A stretch of 34,001 bases of DNA from CAYLXX01 sp964484325 (GCA_964484325.1 CAZAEE010000010.1:1-34001); one strand, 5' to 3'; counted from the first letter of the stretch, positions 24,006 through 31,416 are shown. Notes: generated from the sequence alone by a model not told the origin. Numbers and translations: made by a program.

Positions 24006-25784
24006 TTATTCAACTGATACGGTGTAAATCTTTGGACCAGATAAGATATAAGCTTTTGAATCGCGAACAATGAAGTCTGTGGCCTGTGACAGGACTGCTG
24101 ATTTGATCTGTCGTTCATAAACACCACTTTTACCCAGAACATAAATCACCCCTTTAGATTTATCCCAGGCATACACTTTCTGAAGATCTTCATCTGTATA
24201 AATTCGAGTGATATTGACAGTTTTATCTGGAAACGTTGTTTTGAAGTCATCTGCTATACCAGCGGTAAACTTCAGTAACCCATCGGAGAAACCGATATAG
24301 ACTGAAGCATCAATCGCCAAAGAATTACTTTCCTCCAGATCAACTGTTTGACCTTTCAAGTATGACGACTTGCTGCTATAACCAGTATCAACTGCCAGAT
24401 ATTTATAAACTTCACTCTTGTTGCTATCGAGAAGGTAGATATTACCGGCATATAACTTCATATCAGTAATCTTTCCCCAATCAAGGTCATTGTTAATGAC
24501 TTTTTTAGACTTACCATCCTGATCAATGACATAAACTCCGGCAGACGGGATGTATAAAAGAAGACCAGCCTGATTTTTTCCAACAAGAGTAGCTTGTTTT
24601 GCGCCAGATACCAAGATACTGTCGAGAGATTTTTGAGTCAGAGATAATGTATAAAGAACGGCTCTTTTCTTATCTAGAATAACTGCTGTGTCTTTATCTA
24701 AATAAATTTTATCTCCGGAAGCATTTTTGTCATCAACTGTTAGATCAAAAAACTCCGAGTACTCCTTGTTTTCTTTTTTGGTGATAGCTGCCTCAGCTTG
24801 TTGAATTTTCTTTTCCAGATCACTGATTTCTTTAGCGTTTTTACCATTCGCTTCTTTTTTCAGATTGTTTAGTTCAACTTTCGCCTGATCGATCAAAGCC
24901 ACTGCGTTGGCGACATTGACAGCGGCCACGTCTTCTGCTTGAGACAATTTATGATCGATTATCTGGGTAGAGGCAGTGATTTTTTTATAAAGTTCTGATT
25001 GACTGCGCCTCTGATATCCGAGTACAACACTCCAGATAAGAATAATAAAAATGATCGCCACGGCAGCTAACGTCAACAAACGGCGCAAGGGAGACTGGGT
25101 GGCGTTTCGAAGAGAAGCAAATGAACGAGCGATATTTGATAAAAAGAATGGTCGTTTCATTTCTTGAGAAACAGAAGGTTCTTTTTGTTCAATTTCTTGA
25201 GACGATGATGAAACACTCGCTTGAGATTCAGGTGAACGAAACGATACAAATAAAGCAATAATGCCATTATCGTCCTGGCCTTCAAGTTGCGACTGTAAAT
25301 CTTCAACATGTTGTTGAATATCACCTGATGAAAAAAGAGTTTTGAACTGCTTCTCAGATCCAACTAACCTGGTGAATCTAGCTGTAGTTAAGATAAAGGA
25401 GTCGGATGCTTTCAGCTGACCTGAAGCGCTGTTATCCGAATCGATTATTTTGGCAAACTCTCCTTCGCGGCTTAAAAATACCTGTCCTAAACCAACAGTT
25501 TTCAGGTAAATAACATCACCTTTTCGCAACATAGCGGCAAGCGAAAAATGCGCTGGGACATTGGCTTGCTTAATAGAATTTGATAAAAAAAACTCGAAGG
25601 CATAGAGATTTTCAATCGGTTTCTTACTTTTTTCTTTTAGCTGCGACAAAAGTACTTTTCCCTCCTCCTTGGAATATCCTTCATCAATTTCAAGAATGCA
25701 GTAAAAAGTATCCTCCGCAATAAAATCGGTATAACCGAGTCTGTTATCTTTGCCTAGATAGAGAGAAAATTCGCCGGCAAGCAT
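24006..25784 (-). CDS. Degenerate PP2C-like domain, membrane helix, coiled coil and beta-propeller
   Basis: 592 residues in four parts. Residues 1-182 follow the order of a PP2C/SpoIIE-type phosphatase (EDTFYCILEIDEGYS; FSLAAMLRKGDVIYLKTVGLGQVFL; LKASDSFILTTARF). However, the metal-binding DG, GDS and TDG motifs read DEG, GLG and TAR, so activity is unlikely. A Ser/Glu-rich linker leads to a membrane helix (236-257). A coiled coil follows (about 260-340), then repeated strand units (345-592: AVILDKKRAVLYTL, GVYVIDQDGK, NIYLLDSNKSEVYK, KVYAWDKSKGVIYVL) that look like an incomplete or small beta-propeller outside the cell. It is the last gene of an operon with a PH-like and a small membrane protein, beginning three bases after the latter. 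It may sense through the propeller and signal through the pseudo-phosphatase. Confidence 0.65.
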   Translation of the reverse strand: MLAGEFSLYLGKDNRLGYTDFIAEDTFYCILEIDEGYSKEEGKVLLSQLKEKSKKPIENLYAFEFFLSNSIKQANVPAHFSLAAMLRKGDVIYLKTVGLGQVFLSREGEFAKIIDSDNSASGQLKASDSFILTTARFTRLVGSEKQFKTLFSSGDIQQHVEDLQSQLEGQDDNGIIALFVSFRSPESQASVSSSSQEIEQKEPSVSQEMKRPFFLSNIARSFASLRNATQSPLRRLLTLAAVAIIFIILIWSVVLGYQRRSQSELYKKITASTQIIDHKLSQAEDVAAVNVANAVALIDQAKVELNNLKKEANGKNAKEISDLEKKIQQAEAAITKKENKEYSEFFDLTVDDKNASGDKIYLDKDTAVILDKKRAVLYTLSLTQKSLDSILVSGAKQATLVGKNQAGLLLYIPSAGVYVIDQDGKSKKVINNDLDWGKITDMKLYAGNIYLLDSNKSEVYKYLAVDTGYSSKSSYLKGQTVDLEESNSLAIDASVYIGFSDGLLKFTAGIADDFKTTFPDKTVNITRIYTDEDLQKVYAWDKSKGVIYVLGKSGVYERQIKSAVLSQATDFIVRDSKAYILSGPKIYTVSVE

Positions 25785-25787
25785 GAA

Positions 25788-26024
25788 TTACACGAAAAAA
25801 ATTGCTAATAGGAACAGTCCGATACCAATAAAAATCTGAAGATTCGAAACAAACGAAATTTTTCTGGCAGAATCAGTAATGCGCAGTGTATCGTTCATCA
25901 CTTGTGTCTGTTTGGCTATTACGATGGCATAAATCAAGTACATAAACGCAAAAATGATGGCAAACGCCTTGAAAAAAAAGTCGATGAAGTTTTGGTTAGT
26001 AAATGAGTTAAAAATATCGGCCAT
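25788..26024 (-). CDS. Small two-helix membrane protein (possibly DUF5657-like)
   Basis: 78 residues. Two membrane helices (about 15-37 and 55-77) flank a short polar loop (IAKQTQVMNDTLRITDSARK). The pattern FAIIFAFMYLIYAIVIAKQTQVM is one I associate with a conserved CPR family, possibly DUF5657, but I am not sure of the name. It sits two bases after the PH-like gene and three before the propeller gene, so all three should be made together and may form one membrane complex. Confidence 0.75.
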   Translation of the reverse strand: MADIFNSFTNQNFIDFFFKAFAIIFAFMYLIYAIVIAKQTQVMNDTLRITDSARKISFVSNLQIFIGIGLFLLAIFFV

Positions 26025-26026
26025 AG

Positions 26027-26599
26027 TTATAAGTTGGGATTAGGTCCCATGAGATCATTAATCACTCTGACAACTCGCGACGGAAACGGTACATCAATAA
26101 ACTCAATATTTTCCTCAGTACCCGCTGTTTGCACATACACGTGGCCGAAGTTAAACAGCGATCGAAGATATCCACCTGTTTTATCAGTGACATCTTCTAT
26201 TTTGTTTAATCTTGTCGCTGAGACTTCTTTATACAGAATACCACTAAAATCTATGTCAACAATTCTCTCATTTGTAATGATGCCGACGTTAAAATACCAG
26301 GATAAAAAGTTAAACCACACATATCCAAGATCAACGGAAATCAGAAAAATATTAAAAAAAAGTATCTCTCTCATGTTTAAAAACAGCGGCAGAAAGAGAT
26401 TTAATACTCCTATAATAATTAATAAAAATATACTGTTTATAACCCAAGGGATTTGGGTGATCGGATGAGCTCTGAGCAGCAAGATGATGTATTCGCTGTC
26501 AGTCTGGCCCTCAAACAATGCCTGCGGATGGGATACAAAGGCGTGAAAGACTTGGGCGCTTTCCTTGGAAGCTTCAGTTTGGGCGTGATCGTCTGCCAT
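26027..26599 (-). CDS. Membrane protein with bacterial PH-like domain (DUF304/bPH2-type)
   Basis: 190 residues, starting MADDHAQTEASKES at 26599. An ATG four codons earlier (26611) is inside the TATAAT that drives the gene and is not the start. Two membrane helices (about 53-73 and 80-102 in this numbering) are followed by NVGIITNERIVDIDFSGILYKEVSATRLNKIEDV (shown here in brief: ITNERIVDIDFSG, RLNKIEDV), the usual strand pattern of bPH2 domains, then GHVYVQTAGTEENIEFIDVP. The domain faces the cytoplasm. It is the first gene of the three-gene operon; its promoter is back-to-back with that of the 5S rRNA. Confidence 0.75.
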   Translation of the reverse strand: MADDHAQTEASKESAQVFHAFVSHPQALFEGQTDSEYIILLLRAHPITQIPWVINSIFLLIIIGVLNLFLPLFLNMREILFFNIFLISVDLGYVWFNFLSWYFNVGIITNERIVDIDFSGILYKEVSATRLNKIEDVTDKTGGYLRSLFNFGHVYVQTAGTEENIEFIDVPFPSRVVRVINDLMGPNPNL

Positions 26600-26609
26600 A
26601 ACTTTTACC

Positions 26610-26615
26610 ATTATA
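26610..26615 (-). promoter_or_regulatory. -10 box of the PH-like operon
   Basis: TATAAT on the minus strand, ten bases before the ATG at 26599, so nearly leaderless. It contains the start of the upstream ATG at 26611 and therefore rules that ATG out. Confidence 0.55.
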
Positions 26616-26625
26616 CATGTTTTAC

Positions 26626-26654
26626 TTGCCTTTTTTTTCTTTATATCTTATAAT
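26626..26654 (+). promoter_or_regulatory. Promoter of the 5S rRNA
   Basis: TTGCCT (26626-26631), a 17-base spacer, and TATAAT (26649-26654). The expected start near 26660-26661 coincides with the first base of the mature 5S helix. Confidence 0.75.
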
Positions 26655-26659
26655 AGACT

Positions 26660-26783
26660 TGCCTTGGTTACTTGAGCGACTTGGCCCCACCCTTTTCCAT
26701 CCCGAACAAGGAAGTGAAACGAGTCAGCGCCGATGATACTCGCTGCAAATCGCAGTAGGGGAAACTAGGTCGTAGCCAGGGCA
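26660..26783 (+). rRNA. rrf: 5S ribosomal RNA, stand-alone
   Basis: About 124 bases. The terminal helix pairs TGCCTTGGTTAC (26660-26671) with GTAGCCAGGGCA (26772-26783), allowing G-U pairs. Inside are the universal loop B/C sequence CATCCCGAACAAGGAAGTGA, the AGCGCCGATGATACT of loop A/helix IV, and the AGTAGGGGAAACTAGG segment. A run of six Ts follows directly (26784-26789), so the last helix can act as terminator. No 16S, 23S or tRNA gene lies near it; the neighbours are membrane protein genes on the opposite strand. It has its own promoter. Confidence 0.95.
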
Positions 26784-26787
26784 TTTT

Positions 26788-27396
26788 TTATTGAGTAAGA
26801 GGTTTCATATCTTTGAGGAGTTGGCTGTCTTTAAAAGTTACATTAGTTGGAACCACAAAAATACTTTCCGCAACTTCTTGTTTTTGACAAGTTTGCATCA
26901 CGTCGCCCAACATCGCTTCATCACTTGCAGATGCAAAACCCGAAGACGCAATTGCATCCATAATGGTTTTCGCGTTTACTGCGCCAAACGCCGACATAGT
27001 GTCGTAGAGAGTCATAAACTGCGAGATACCACACGTTTTGTCACCTCGATATCCTTGCCATCTATACAAACAATCTCCTTTTAATAGAACATAATCACTA
27101 GTATTATCTCGCATAATTTGTGCATAAATTTGTTTATTTTTTATATTGACTGTAACTTTGGATGCGCCGTCTGTTTTGGCACACATATATGGTCCTTGTA
27201 AATCTATTTTGATTTCGGGGGTTGGAGTCGGCACCATAATTGTTGGAATTGGCGAAGGAATGGTTTGTTTTGAAGTAAGCGTCAGTTTACCGGTTGTTCT
27301 AAAAAACAAGGCAATAATAATTGCAAAAATTGGGATGACGAGAATTATTCTTGATAAAGGAATAAAAAAATTATCGAGATTATTTTGGCGCTTCAT
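26788..27396 (-). CDS. Membrane-anchored extracytoplasmic protein, unknown function
   Basis: 202 residues. One membrane helix (about 13-30) is followed by a Pro/Thr/Ser-rich linker (PSPIPTIMVPTPTPE) like those that cross or span the wall, then a domain of about 140 residues with five cysteines (CAKTD, GDCLYRWQ, KTCGIS, QTCQKQ among them). Those cysteines could form disulfides outside the cell. I do not recognise the domain. TATCAT on the minus strand (27409-27404) ends seven bases before the ATG, so it is probably leaderless. The stop codon overlaps the T-run behind the 5S gene. Confidence 0.75.
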   Translation of the reverse strand: MKRQNNLDNFFIPLSRIILVIPIFAIIIALFFRTTGKLTLTSKQTIPSPIPTIMVPTPTPEIKIDLQGPYMCAKTDGASKVTVNIKNKQIYAQIMRDNTSDYVLLKGDCLYRWQGYRGDKTCGISQFMTLYDTMSAFGAVNAKTIMDAIASSGFASASDEAMLGDVMQTCQKQEVAESIFVVPTNVTFKDSQLLKDMKPLTQ

Positions 27397-27403
27397 ATGT
27401 CTT

Positions 27404-27409
27404 ATGATA
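27404..27409 (-). promoter_or_regulatory. -10 box of the 202-aa anchored protein gene
   Basis: TATCAT on the minus strand, seven bases before the ATG at 27396, in the short gap after the DUF2130-type gene. Leaderless spacing; no clear -35. Confidence 0.4.
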
Positions 27410-27411
27410 CA

Positions 27412-28560
27412 CTACTGCCCATCCTCTAACTCGAGCGCATCAAAGCCTTTTATTGCTGGCATGGCTGAACCTAGATGACCTTGTACAGTACCAACAATTC
27501 TTGCAGTGCTTGTGATATATCTTTGTAGCTGAACATCTCTTTCTGTCCATCCTTTTTCGAACAATCTTCTTTCTTTGCTTATTTGCTCTTTCATTTGTGT
27601 ATATACATCAACTAATTCTTGAACTTGCTGGATAAATATGTGGCTTGTGAAATATGAAATCAGAGCTTCATTTTTTCCACCCTTATGCTCTGCAATCCAT
27701 TTTTCTTTAGCCACTTCTATTAATTTTTCCCTTAATATTGTTGCGATACATTCTGTCAAGGCTTGGCTGCATACCCAAACGCCTTCTATTTGCCCCATCC
27801 CATTCATTGCTTCCTTTGGCAAATTTTTCGATACGATTACTCCTACATTCGCTCCTTCTCTTAAAAGATCTTCCTTCATCTTCTTGATGTACTCGCTCTT
27901 AAAGGGACTGCTCGTATTCTTACACTCCCATAATATCTTTCCACAATTAGCTCCTTTTACACTTTTAACTTGCTGGATAACATCTGACCCATTTCTGAAT
28001 TTCGCGACCTCTCCTATGATATCGTTAGGGAAAAGTCGAATCAGCTCATTTTCTACGTCTAATTCCAAAACCTCTCCCTGTATCTGCTGGGATCCTTGAG
28101 ATGCTTTGCGTTGCGCCTCTTCAAGTGATTTTTTCGTTGCTTCAAGCTGCTTCTCTTTTTCGAACAATTGCAACTTAAATTCTGCAGTTGCCTTATCAAG
28201 TCCTTGCTTCTCTGCTTTCTTTCTTTCTTCGTCGACTCTTCGCTCTACCGTTAGCTCTAATTCTTTTTCTTTTTCCTCTATTTTTCTTTTGTCTTCACGA
28301 AGTTTTATCTCATGATCTCTCAGTTCACCAACTTTTTCATCTTTTTCGGCTAATTGTTTTTTTAGATCTTCAAAGTCTAATTTATATTTATCATCAAGAT
28401 CCTTTTGTACACGCGCCGCTTCAATCTTTTTAATATCTTCTATTTCTTTTTTGTGAGATTCTTTGACTTTGCTTGTTATTTGCTCTTCCAAATCATGCGT
28501 CCACGCTTCTGAGAGTGGAAATTTATTGTTACATTTTGGACAATTGATCTGTGTATCCAT
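27412..28560 (-). CDS. DUF2130-type protein: zinc finger, coiled coil and PD-(D/E)XK-like nuclease fold
   Basis: 382 residues. The N-terminus has one CPKC (7-10) that could hold zinc. Residues 25-155 are a long charged coiled coil. The DUF2130 core follows: GEVLELDVENELIRLF (about 162-177), GSDVIQQV with Asp193, and ILWECKNTSSPF with Glu212 and Lys214. This D...ExK arrangement is the active-site pattern of PD-(D/E)XK nucleases. DUF2130 proteins are widespread, RmuC-like in layout and of unproven function; DNA repair or defence is commonly suspected. The C-terminal 100 residues are helical. It is 26 bases downstream of a holin-like gene on the same strand. Confidence 0.85.
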   Translation of the reverse strand: MDTQINCPKCNNKFPLSEAWTHDLEEQITSKVKESHKKEIEDIKKIEAARVQKDLDDKYKLDFEDLKKQLAEKDEKVGELRDHEIKLREDKRKIEEKEKELELTVERRVDEERKKAEKQGLDKATAEFKLQLFEKEKQLEATKKSLEEAQRKASQGSQQIQGEVLELDVENELIRLFPNDIIGEVAKFRNGSDVIQQVKSVKGANCGKILWECKNTSSPFKSEYIKKMKEDLLREGANVGVIVSKNLPKEAMNGMGQIEGVWVCSQALTECIATILREKLIEVAKEKWIAEHKGGKNEALISYFTSHIFIQQVQELVDVYTQMKEQISKERRLFEKGWTERDVQLQRYITSTARIVGTVQGHLGSAMPAIKGFDALELEDGQ

Positions 28561-28586
28561 AAAAAAGCTATAAATGAGGTAAAAAT

Positions 28587-28922
28587 TTACTTAGCAAGCG
28601 AGCCCAAGACAGAGCTGATTATGCTCACAACCAAACTAAACACCAAAGCCCACAATAACCCATCTACCTTGAATCCAGGCACTAAGTAATCAATGAGTAA
28701 AATTAGGAGAGCGTTAATGACAAACATGAAAAGCCCAAGCGTCATAATGGTGATCGGCAATGTAAGAATTGTCAAAATAGGCTTAATAAAGGCATTCACG
28801 ACTCCCATAAGTACAGCTACAACAAGAGCGGTGACGAAATTGTCCACGCTTACACCAGGAAGAATATAGCCGGCGACAAAAACTGCAATAGCGCTTACTA
28901 TAAGGCTAATTAAAATCGACAT
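28587..28922 (-). CDS. Four-helix membrane protein of the holin-IV/YvlD-like family
   Basis: 111 residues, nearly all membrane: helices at about 3-22, 28-50, 55-80 and 85-108. Conserved features of the PF04020-type family are NAFIKPILTILTLPITIMTLG and NALLILLIDYLVPGF, the latter with its Asp and Pro-Gly. The holin name comes from database history; many members are chromosomal and have no phage link, and none is seen here. TATTTT on the minus strand lies shortly before the ATG. Probably an ordinary envelope protein. Confidence 0.85.
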   Translation of the reverse strand: MSILISLIVSAIAVFVAGYILPGVSVDNFVTALVVAVLMGVVNAFIKPILTILTLPITIMTLGLFMFVINALLILLIDYLVPGFKVDGLLWALVFSLVVSIISSVLGSLAK

Positions 28923-28968
28923 AAGTTAAAAATAACATTTTCTGGCTTAAAAATCAACCAGAATACAC

Positions 28969-28995
28969 TTGACTTCTACAGAAATCATTTATAAT
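28969..28995 (+). promoter_or_regulatory. Promoter of the RDD-TPR gene
   Basis: TTGACT (28969-28974) and TATAAT (28990-28995), 15 bases apart (16 if CTTGAC is taken as the -35). Start near 29002, leader of about 18 bases. The TTG that a gene finder may take as the start codon is the first three bases of this -35. Confidence 0.6.
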
Positions 28996-29019
28996 AAGCT
29001 AAAGACCAGATACAAAGAT

Positions 29020-30195
29020 ATGGAAAATAACGCCTCGAAACAACAATACGCCAGCTTTGGAGCTCGATTTCTGGCTTATTGGGTAGATCTTCTTATATTT
29101 TTCCCATTAGGGATAATTATTCAGTCCATGCTGGGCAATGATCCATTTGCAGTGTTTCAGGCTCAAACTATAGCCGATATGCAAAAACTGCAACATTCGT
29201 CAAACCAGTTACTTGGGACACTAATAGCATTTGCTTTTGGACTCGCGTATTACCTGATTTTCTGGGTAAATTATGATGGAGCTACTCCCGGGAAGAAATT
29301 GCTTGGCATAAAAATCGTAAGAGATAATGGTGAAAAATTGACCTATCCAACAGCTTTTATACGATACATTGGATTTATACTGTCAGGTCTAACCTTGGTC
29401 TTTTTATTTGGCTTGGGATACCTTTGGGTAATCTGGGATAAGAAAAAACAAGCATTGCATGATAAATTTGCTGGTACAGTTGTTATTAAAACTGGTCAAC
29501 CTCCAAAAACAGCTCTTGCTGTCTTCCTTACAATACTTGCAATGCTGTTATTTTTTGGATATATCGGTGCTACCTTATTACAAGGAATTAGCCTAGGCAT
29601 GAAAGGGTTTGCCGGTGATTATAGACCTGCTCAATCATTAAACGCCAGCAAACAATCTATGTCACCTCAGGCAAAAGTACATTACGATAAAACACAAGAA
29701 TTGTTTAAACAGATGAGAGATTTGGGAAATAATGTCACTGCAATTAAACCAATAGCTGATGAAAATATTAGAGAAGCAAAAATGGCAGTAGATGCCCAGC
29801 CTGACAATGTACTATTATGGTCTAATCTCGGCGACGCATACGGCTGGCCTAATACCATTGGTACCCAAAATGACAGCCTCAACGCCTATAAAAAAGCAGA
29901 AGAACTTGATCCTAGTAATGTAGTTGTTTCCAACGCCGTCGGTGATGAATTGATTAGATTGAACCGCAATGAAGATGCTATTATACAGTTTCAAAAAAGT
30001 TTACGGTTAAGCGATAATTCAGCATACGCGCATATTAGTATGGGCACAGCTTATAAAAATTTGGGGATTTACAACGAAGCAAGAACTCATCTCGAAAGAG
30101 GTATAGAGATATTTAAGAGTGAAAATACTAATGGAAGCTACGACACAGTCATCTTACAGGCACAGAAAGAACTCTCATCGTTACCTGCTCAGTGA
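29020..30195 (+). CDS. RDD-domain membrane protein with C-terminal TPR repeats
   Basis: 391 residues from the ATG at 29020 (MENNASKQQY). The RDD domain begins with FGARFLAYWVDLLIF (Arg16, Asp23), continues with GATPGKKLLGIKIVRDNG (87-104), and ends with WDKKKQALHDKFAGTVV (140-155). Three RDD helices are followed by a fourth (about 165-187). Residues 260-391 form three or so TPR units (WSNLGDAYGWPNTIGTQNDS; AVGDELIRLNRNEDAIIQFQ; HISMGTAYKNLGIYNEARTH), probably a protein-binding platform. The in-frame TTG 17 codons upstream is part of the -35 box. RDD function is not settled; ion exchange has been shown for some members. Confidence 0.85.
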   Translation: MENNASKQQYASFGARFLAYWVDLLIFFPLGIIIQSMLGNDPFAVFQAQTIADMQKLQHSSNQLLGTLIAFAFGLAYYLIFWVNYDGATPGKKLLGIKIVRDNGEKLTYPTAFIRYIGFILSGLTLVFLFGLGYLWVIWDKKKQALHDKFAGTVVIKTGQPPKTALAVFLTILAMLLFFGYIGATLLQGISLGMKGFAGDYRPAQSLNASKQSMSPQAKVHYDKTQELFKQMRDLGNNVTAIKPIADENIREAKMAVDAQPDNVLLWSNLGDAYGWPNTIGTQNDSLNAYKKAEELDPSNVVVSNAVGDELIRLNRNEDAIIQFQKSLRLSDNSAYAHISMGTAYKNLGIYNEARTHLERGIEIFKSENTNGSYDTVILQAQKELSSLPAQ

Positions 30196-30271
30196 TTTGA
30201 GCCCTGTCAAGCGTAGATTAGAGCCTTCTTACAGTGTCCTTACATAATATTTACATTCTTCTTAAAATCCG

Positions 30272-30280
30272 TGATATACT
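30272..30280 (+). promoter_or_regulatory. Extended -10 promoter of the 24-codon gene
   Basis: TGA-TATACT, with a TTTACA -35-like element at 30250-30255 (19-base spacer). Six bases follow before the ATG at 30287, the leaderless spacing. Confidence 0.55.
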
Positions 30281-30286
30281 AAATGT

Positions 30287-30361
30287 ATGCTATCTGTTTT
30301 CTTTTTCTCGTTTTTATTCACCGTCGGAGCACGATACGTGTGGAACAAAATCCAAGCCTAA
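30287..30361 (+). CDS. 24-residue hydrophobic small protein (candidate)
   Basis: ATG to TAA, opening MLSVFFFSFLFTVGAR and ending YVWNKIQA. A single hydrophobic stretch followed by an Arg/Lys end is the build of a tiny membrane protein. The support is a good extended -10 (TGATATACT) exactly six bases before the ATG, as for recognised genes here. It is alone in the 190-base gap between the RDD-TPR gene and the convergent CYTH gene. A second ATG at 30283 opens another frame of 32 codons, but it is too close to the -10. The family is not known. Confidence 0.45.
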   Translation: MLSVFFFSFLFTVGARYVWNKIQA

Positions 30362-30384
30362 AAGAAGATATCTTTACCTAAAAA

Positions 30385-31005
30385 TTACACCTTAAACCTT
30401 TTTTTAAAGTATCCTTCTTTGTAGTCCTCAAATTTAAAAAATTTGGCGATATTTTTTTTATTTAAATCTTCAATATATTGATAAAATTCTTCGTTTGAAT
30501 AAATTCTTAATCCTAAATCTCCAATTACTTTGTCGATTTTTTCCTTTGCTTGATTGATTTTTTTACTGCTTTTAACCATTAATTCAGCTTCAAAGATATA
30601 TTTCTTACCACAGACATCAACTACGGCAAAATCTATACCTTTATACATATATACGTTAGTCTTCGTAATAACCAATGCTCCTTTAGTTAAACCCAAAGCG
30701 CCAAAAATCTGCACTAATTTATCAAATTCGCCTTTTTGAGCAATTAGAGATAACTCTTTCCGATTCTCTGATCCTCCCCAACGGCCTAATTTGATCATAA
30801 TTTCGGGTATTCCGTTGGTTGTACGTAATCTAATATCTCTTTTGCGGTTTTTGATACCTTCACTAGCAATAAAAGTCGAATAATCGATAAGAATTCGCTC
30901 CTTAAACCCTTTAAATTTAGCTTTTTTACGCAAGTATGCATTAAGTGCAAGAAATTGTTTTTTGGTAAGCGGACCTCTCTGTTCGACTTCGATATTTTTG
31001 TTCAT
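30385..31005 (-). CDS. CYTH-domain (triphosphate tunnel) protein
   Basis: 206 residues. The N-terminal signature ExExK appears as IEVEQRG (Glu6, Glu8, Arg10 in place of Lys). RDIRLRTTNGIPEIMIKLG (a strand pair with alternating Arg/Lys facing the tunnel), KTNVYMYKGIDFAVVDV and IFEAELMV follow in the order seen in CYTH enzymes. These bind long phosphates (thiamine triphosphate, tripolyphosphate or cyclase substrates). The gene overlaps its upstream neighbour by four bases (ATGA) and should be made with it. The pair is visibly more AT-rich than most genes here. Confidence 0.75.
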   Translation of the reverse strand: MNKNIEVEQRGPLTKKQFLALNAYLRKKAKFKGFKERILIDYSTFIASEGIKNRKRDIRLRTTNGIPEIMIKLGRWGGSENRKELSLIAQKGEFDKLVQIFGALGLTKGALVITKTNVYMYKGIDFAVVDVCGKKYIFEAELMVKSSKKINQAKEKIDKVIGDLGLRIYSNEEFYQYIEDLNKKNIAKFFKFEDYKEGYFKKRFKV

Positions 31006-31388
31006 ATTTCTTTTAGAACATCATTTATTGAGGTTCGGTGAATGACTGAAGGATGGAAAAAGCAGAAATTTTTACTTATATACTCACCAACAATATATAT
31101 TTTAGGTTTTCCGCGGGTGATATGAGACATTATTGCAGCTCCTAATTCTGTTGAAGTTCCCGCTCCTATTTCTTCACTTGTTATTAAGATAAAAATATCG
31201 CAATCTTTAACACCATTTATATCTTCAATCGCATAATCACGCGATAATTCTCTATTTTTATCATAGGGTTTAGCGTTAAGATGAACTGTCCAATCGGCAG
31301 ATATTGTATGACCCTTATCAGTAAGTTGTTTATATATTTCCCTAACTTTATTTTTTTCAAAAAAACGTGCCGCTATATACACTTTCAT
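31002..31388 (-). CDS. Nucleoside 2-deoxyribosyltransferase-like protein
   Basis: 128 residues. It opens KVYIAARFFEKNKVREIYKQ. DCDIFILIT (62-70) and GAGTSTELGAAIM (75-87) follow; in the latter, Glu81 is placed like the catalytic glutamate of the family. KPKIYIVGEY then FFHPSV completes the Rossmann-like fold. Such enzymes swap or hydrolyse the base of deoxynucleosides or nucleotides; some serve in salvage, others in phage or defence settings. First gene of a two-gene operon with the CYTH protein. An extended -10 (TGATATAAT, minus strand) ends six bases before its ATG. Confidence 0.75.
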   Translation of the reverse strand: MKVYIAARFFEKNKVREIYKQLTDKGHTISADWTVHLNAKPYDKNRELSRDYAIEDINGVKDCDIFILITSEEIGAGTSTELGAAIMSHITRGKPKIYIVGEYISKNFCFFHPSVIHRTSINDVLKEI

Positions 31389-31394
31389 GCACTG

Positions 31395-31403
31395 ATTATA
31401 TCA
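31395..31403 (-). promoter_or_regulatory. Extended -10 promoter of the deoxyribosyltransferase-CYTH operon
   Basis: TGA-TATAAT on the minus strand, six bases before the ATG at 31388. One of the clearest leaderless arrangements in the window. Confidence 0.65.
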
Positions 31404-31416
31404 AACGAAGTTATGA

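Noticed and set aside
30283..30381. A 32-codon frame from the ATG at 30283
   Set aside because: Only two bases separate it from the -10 box, so the ATG would be upstream of the expected transcript start; the 24-codon frame at 30287 fits better.
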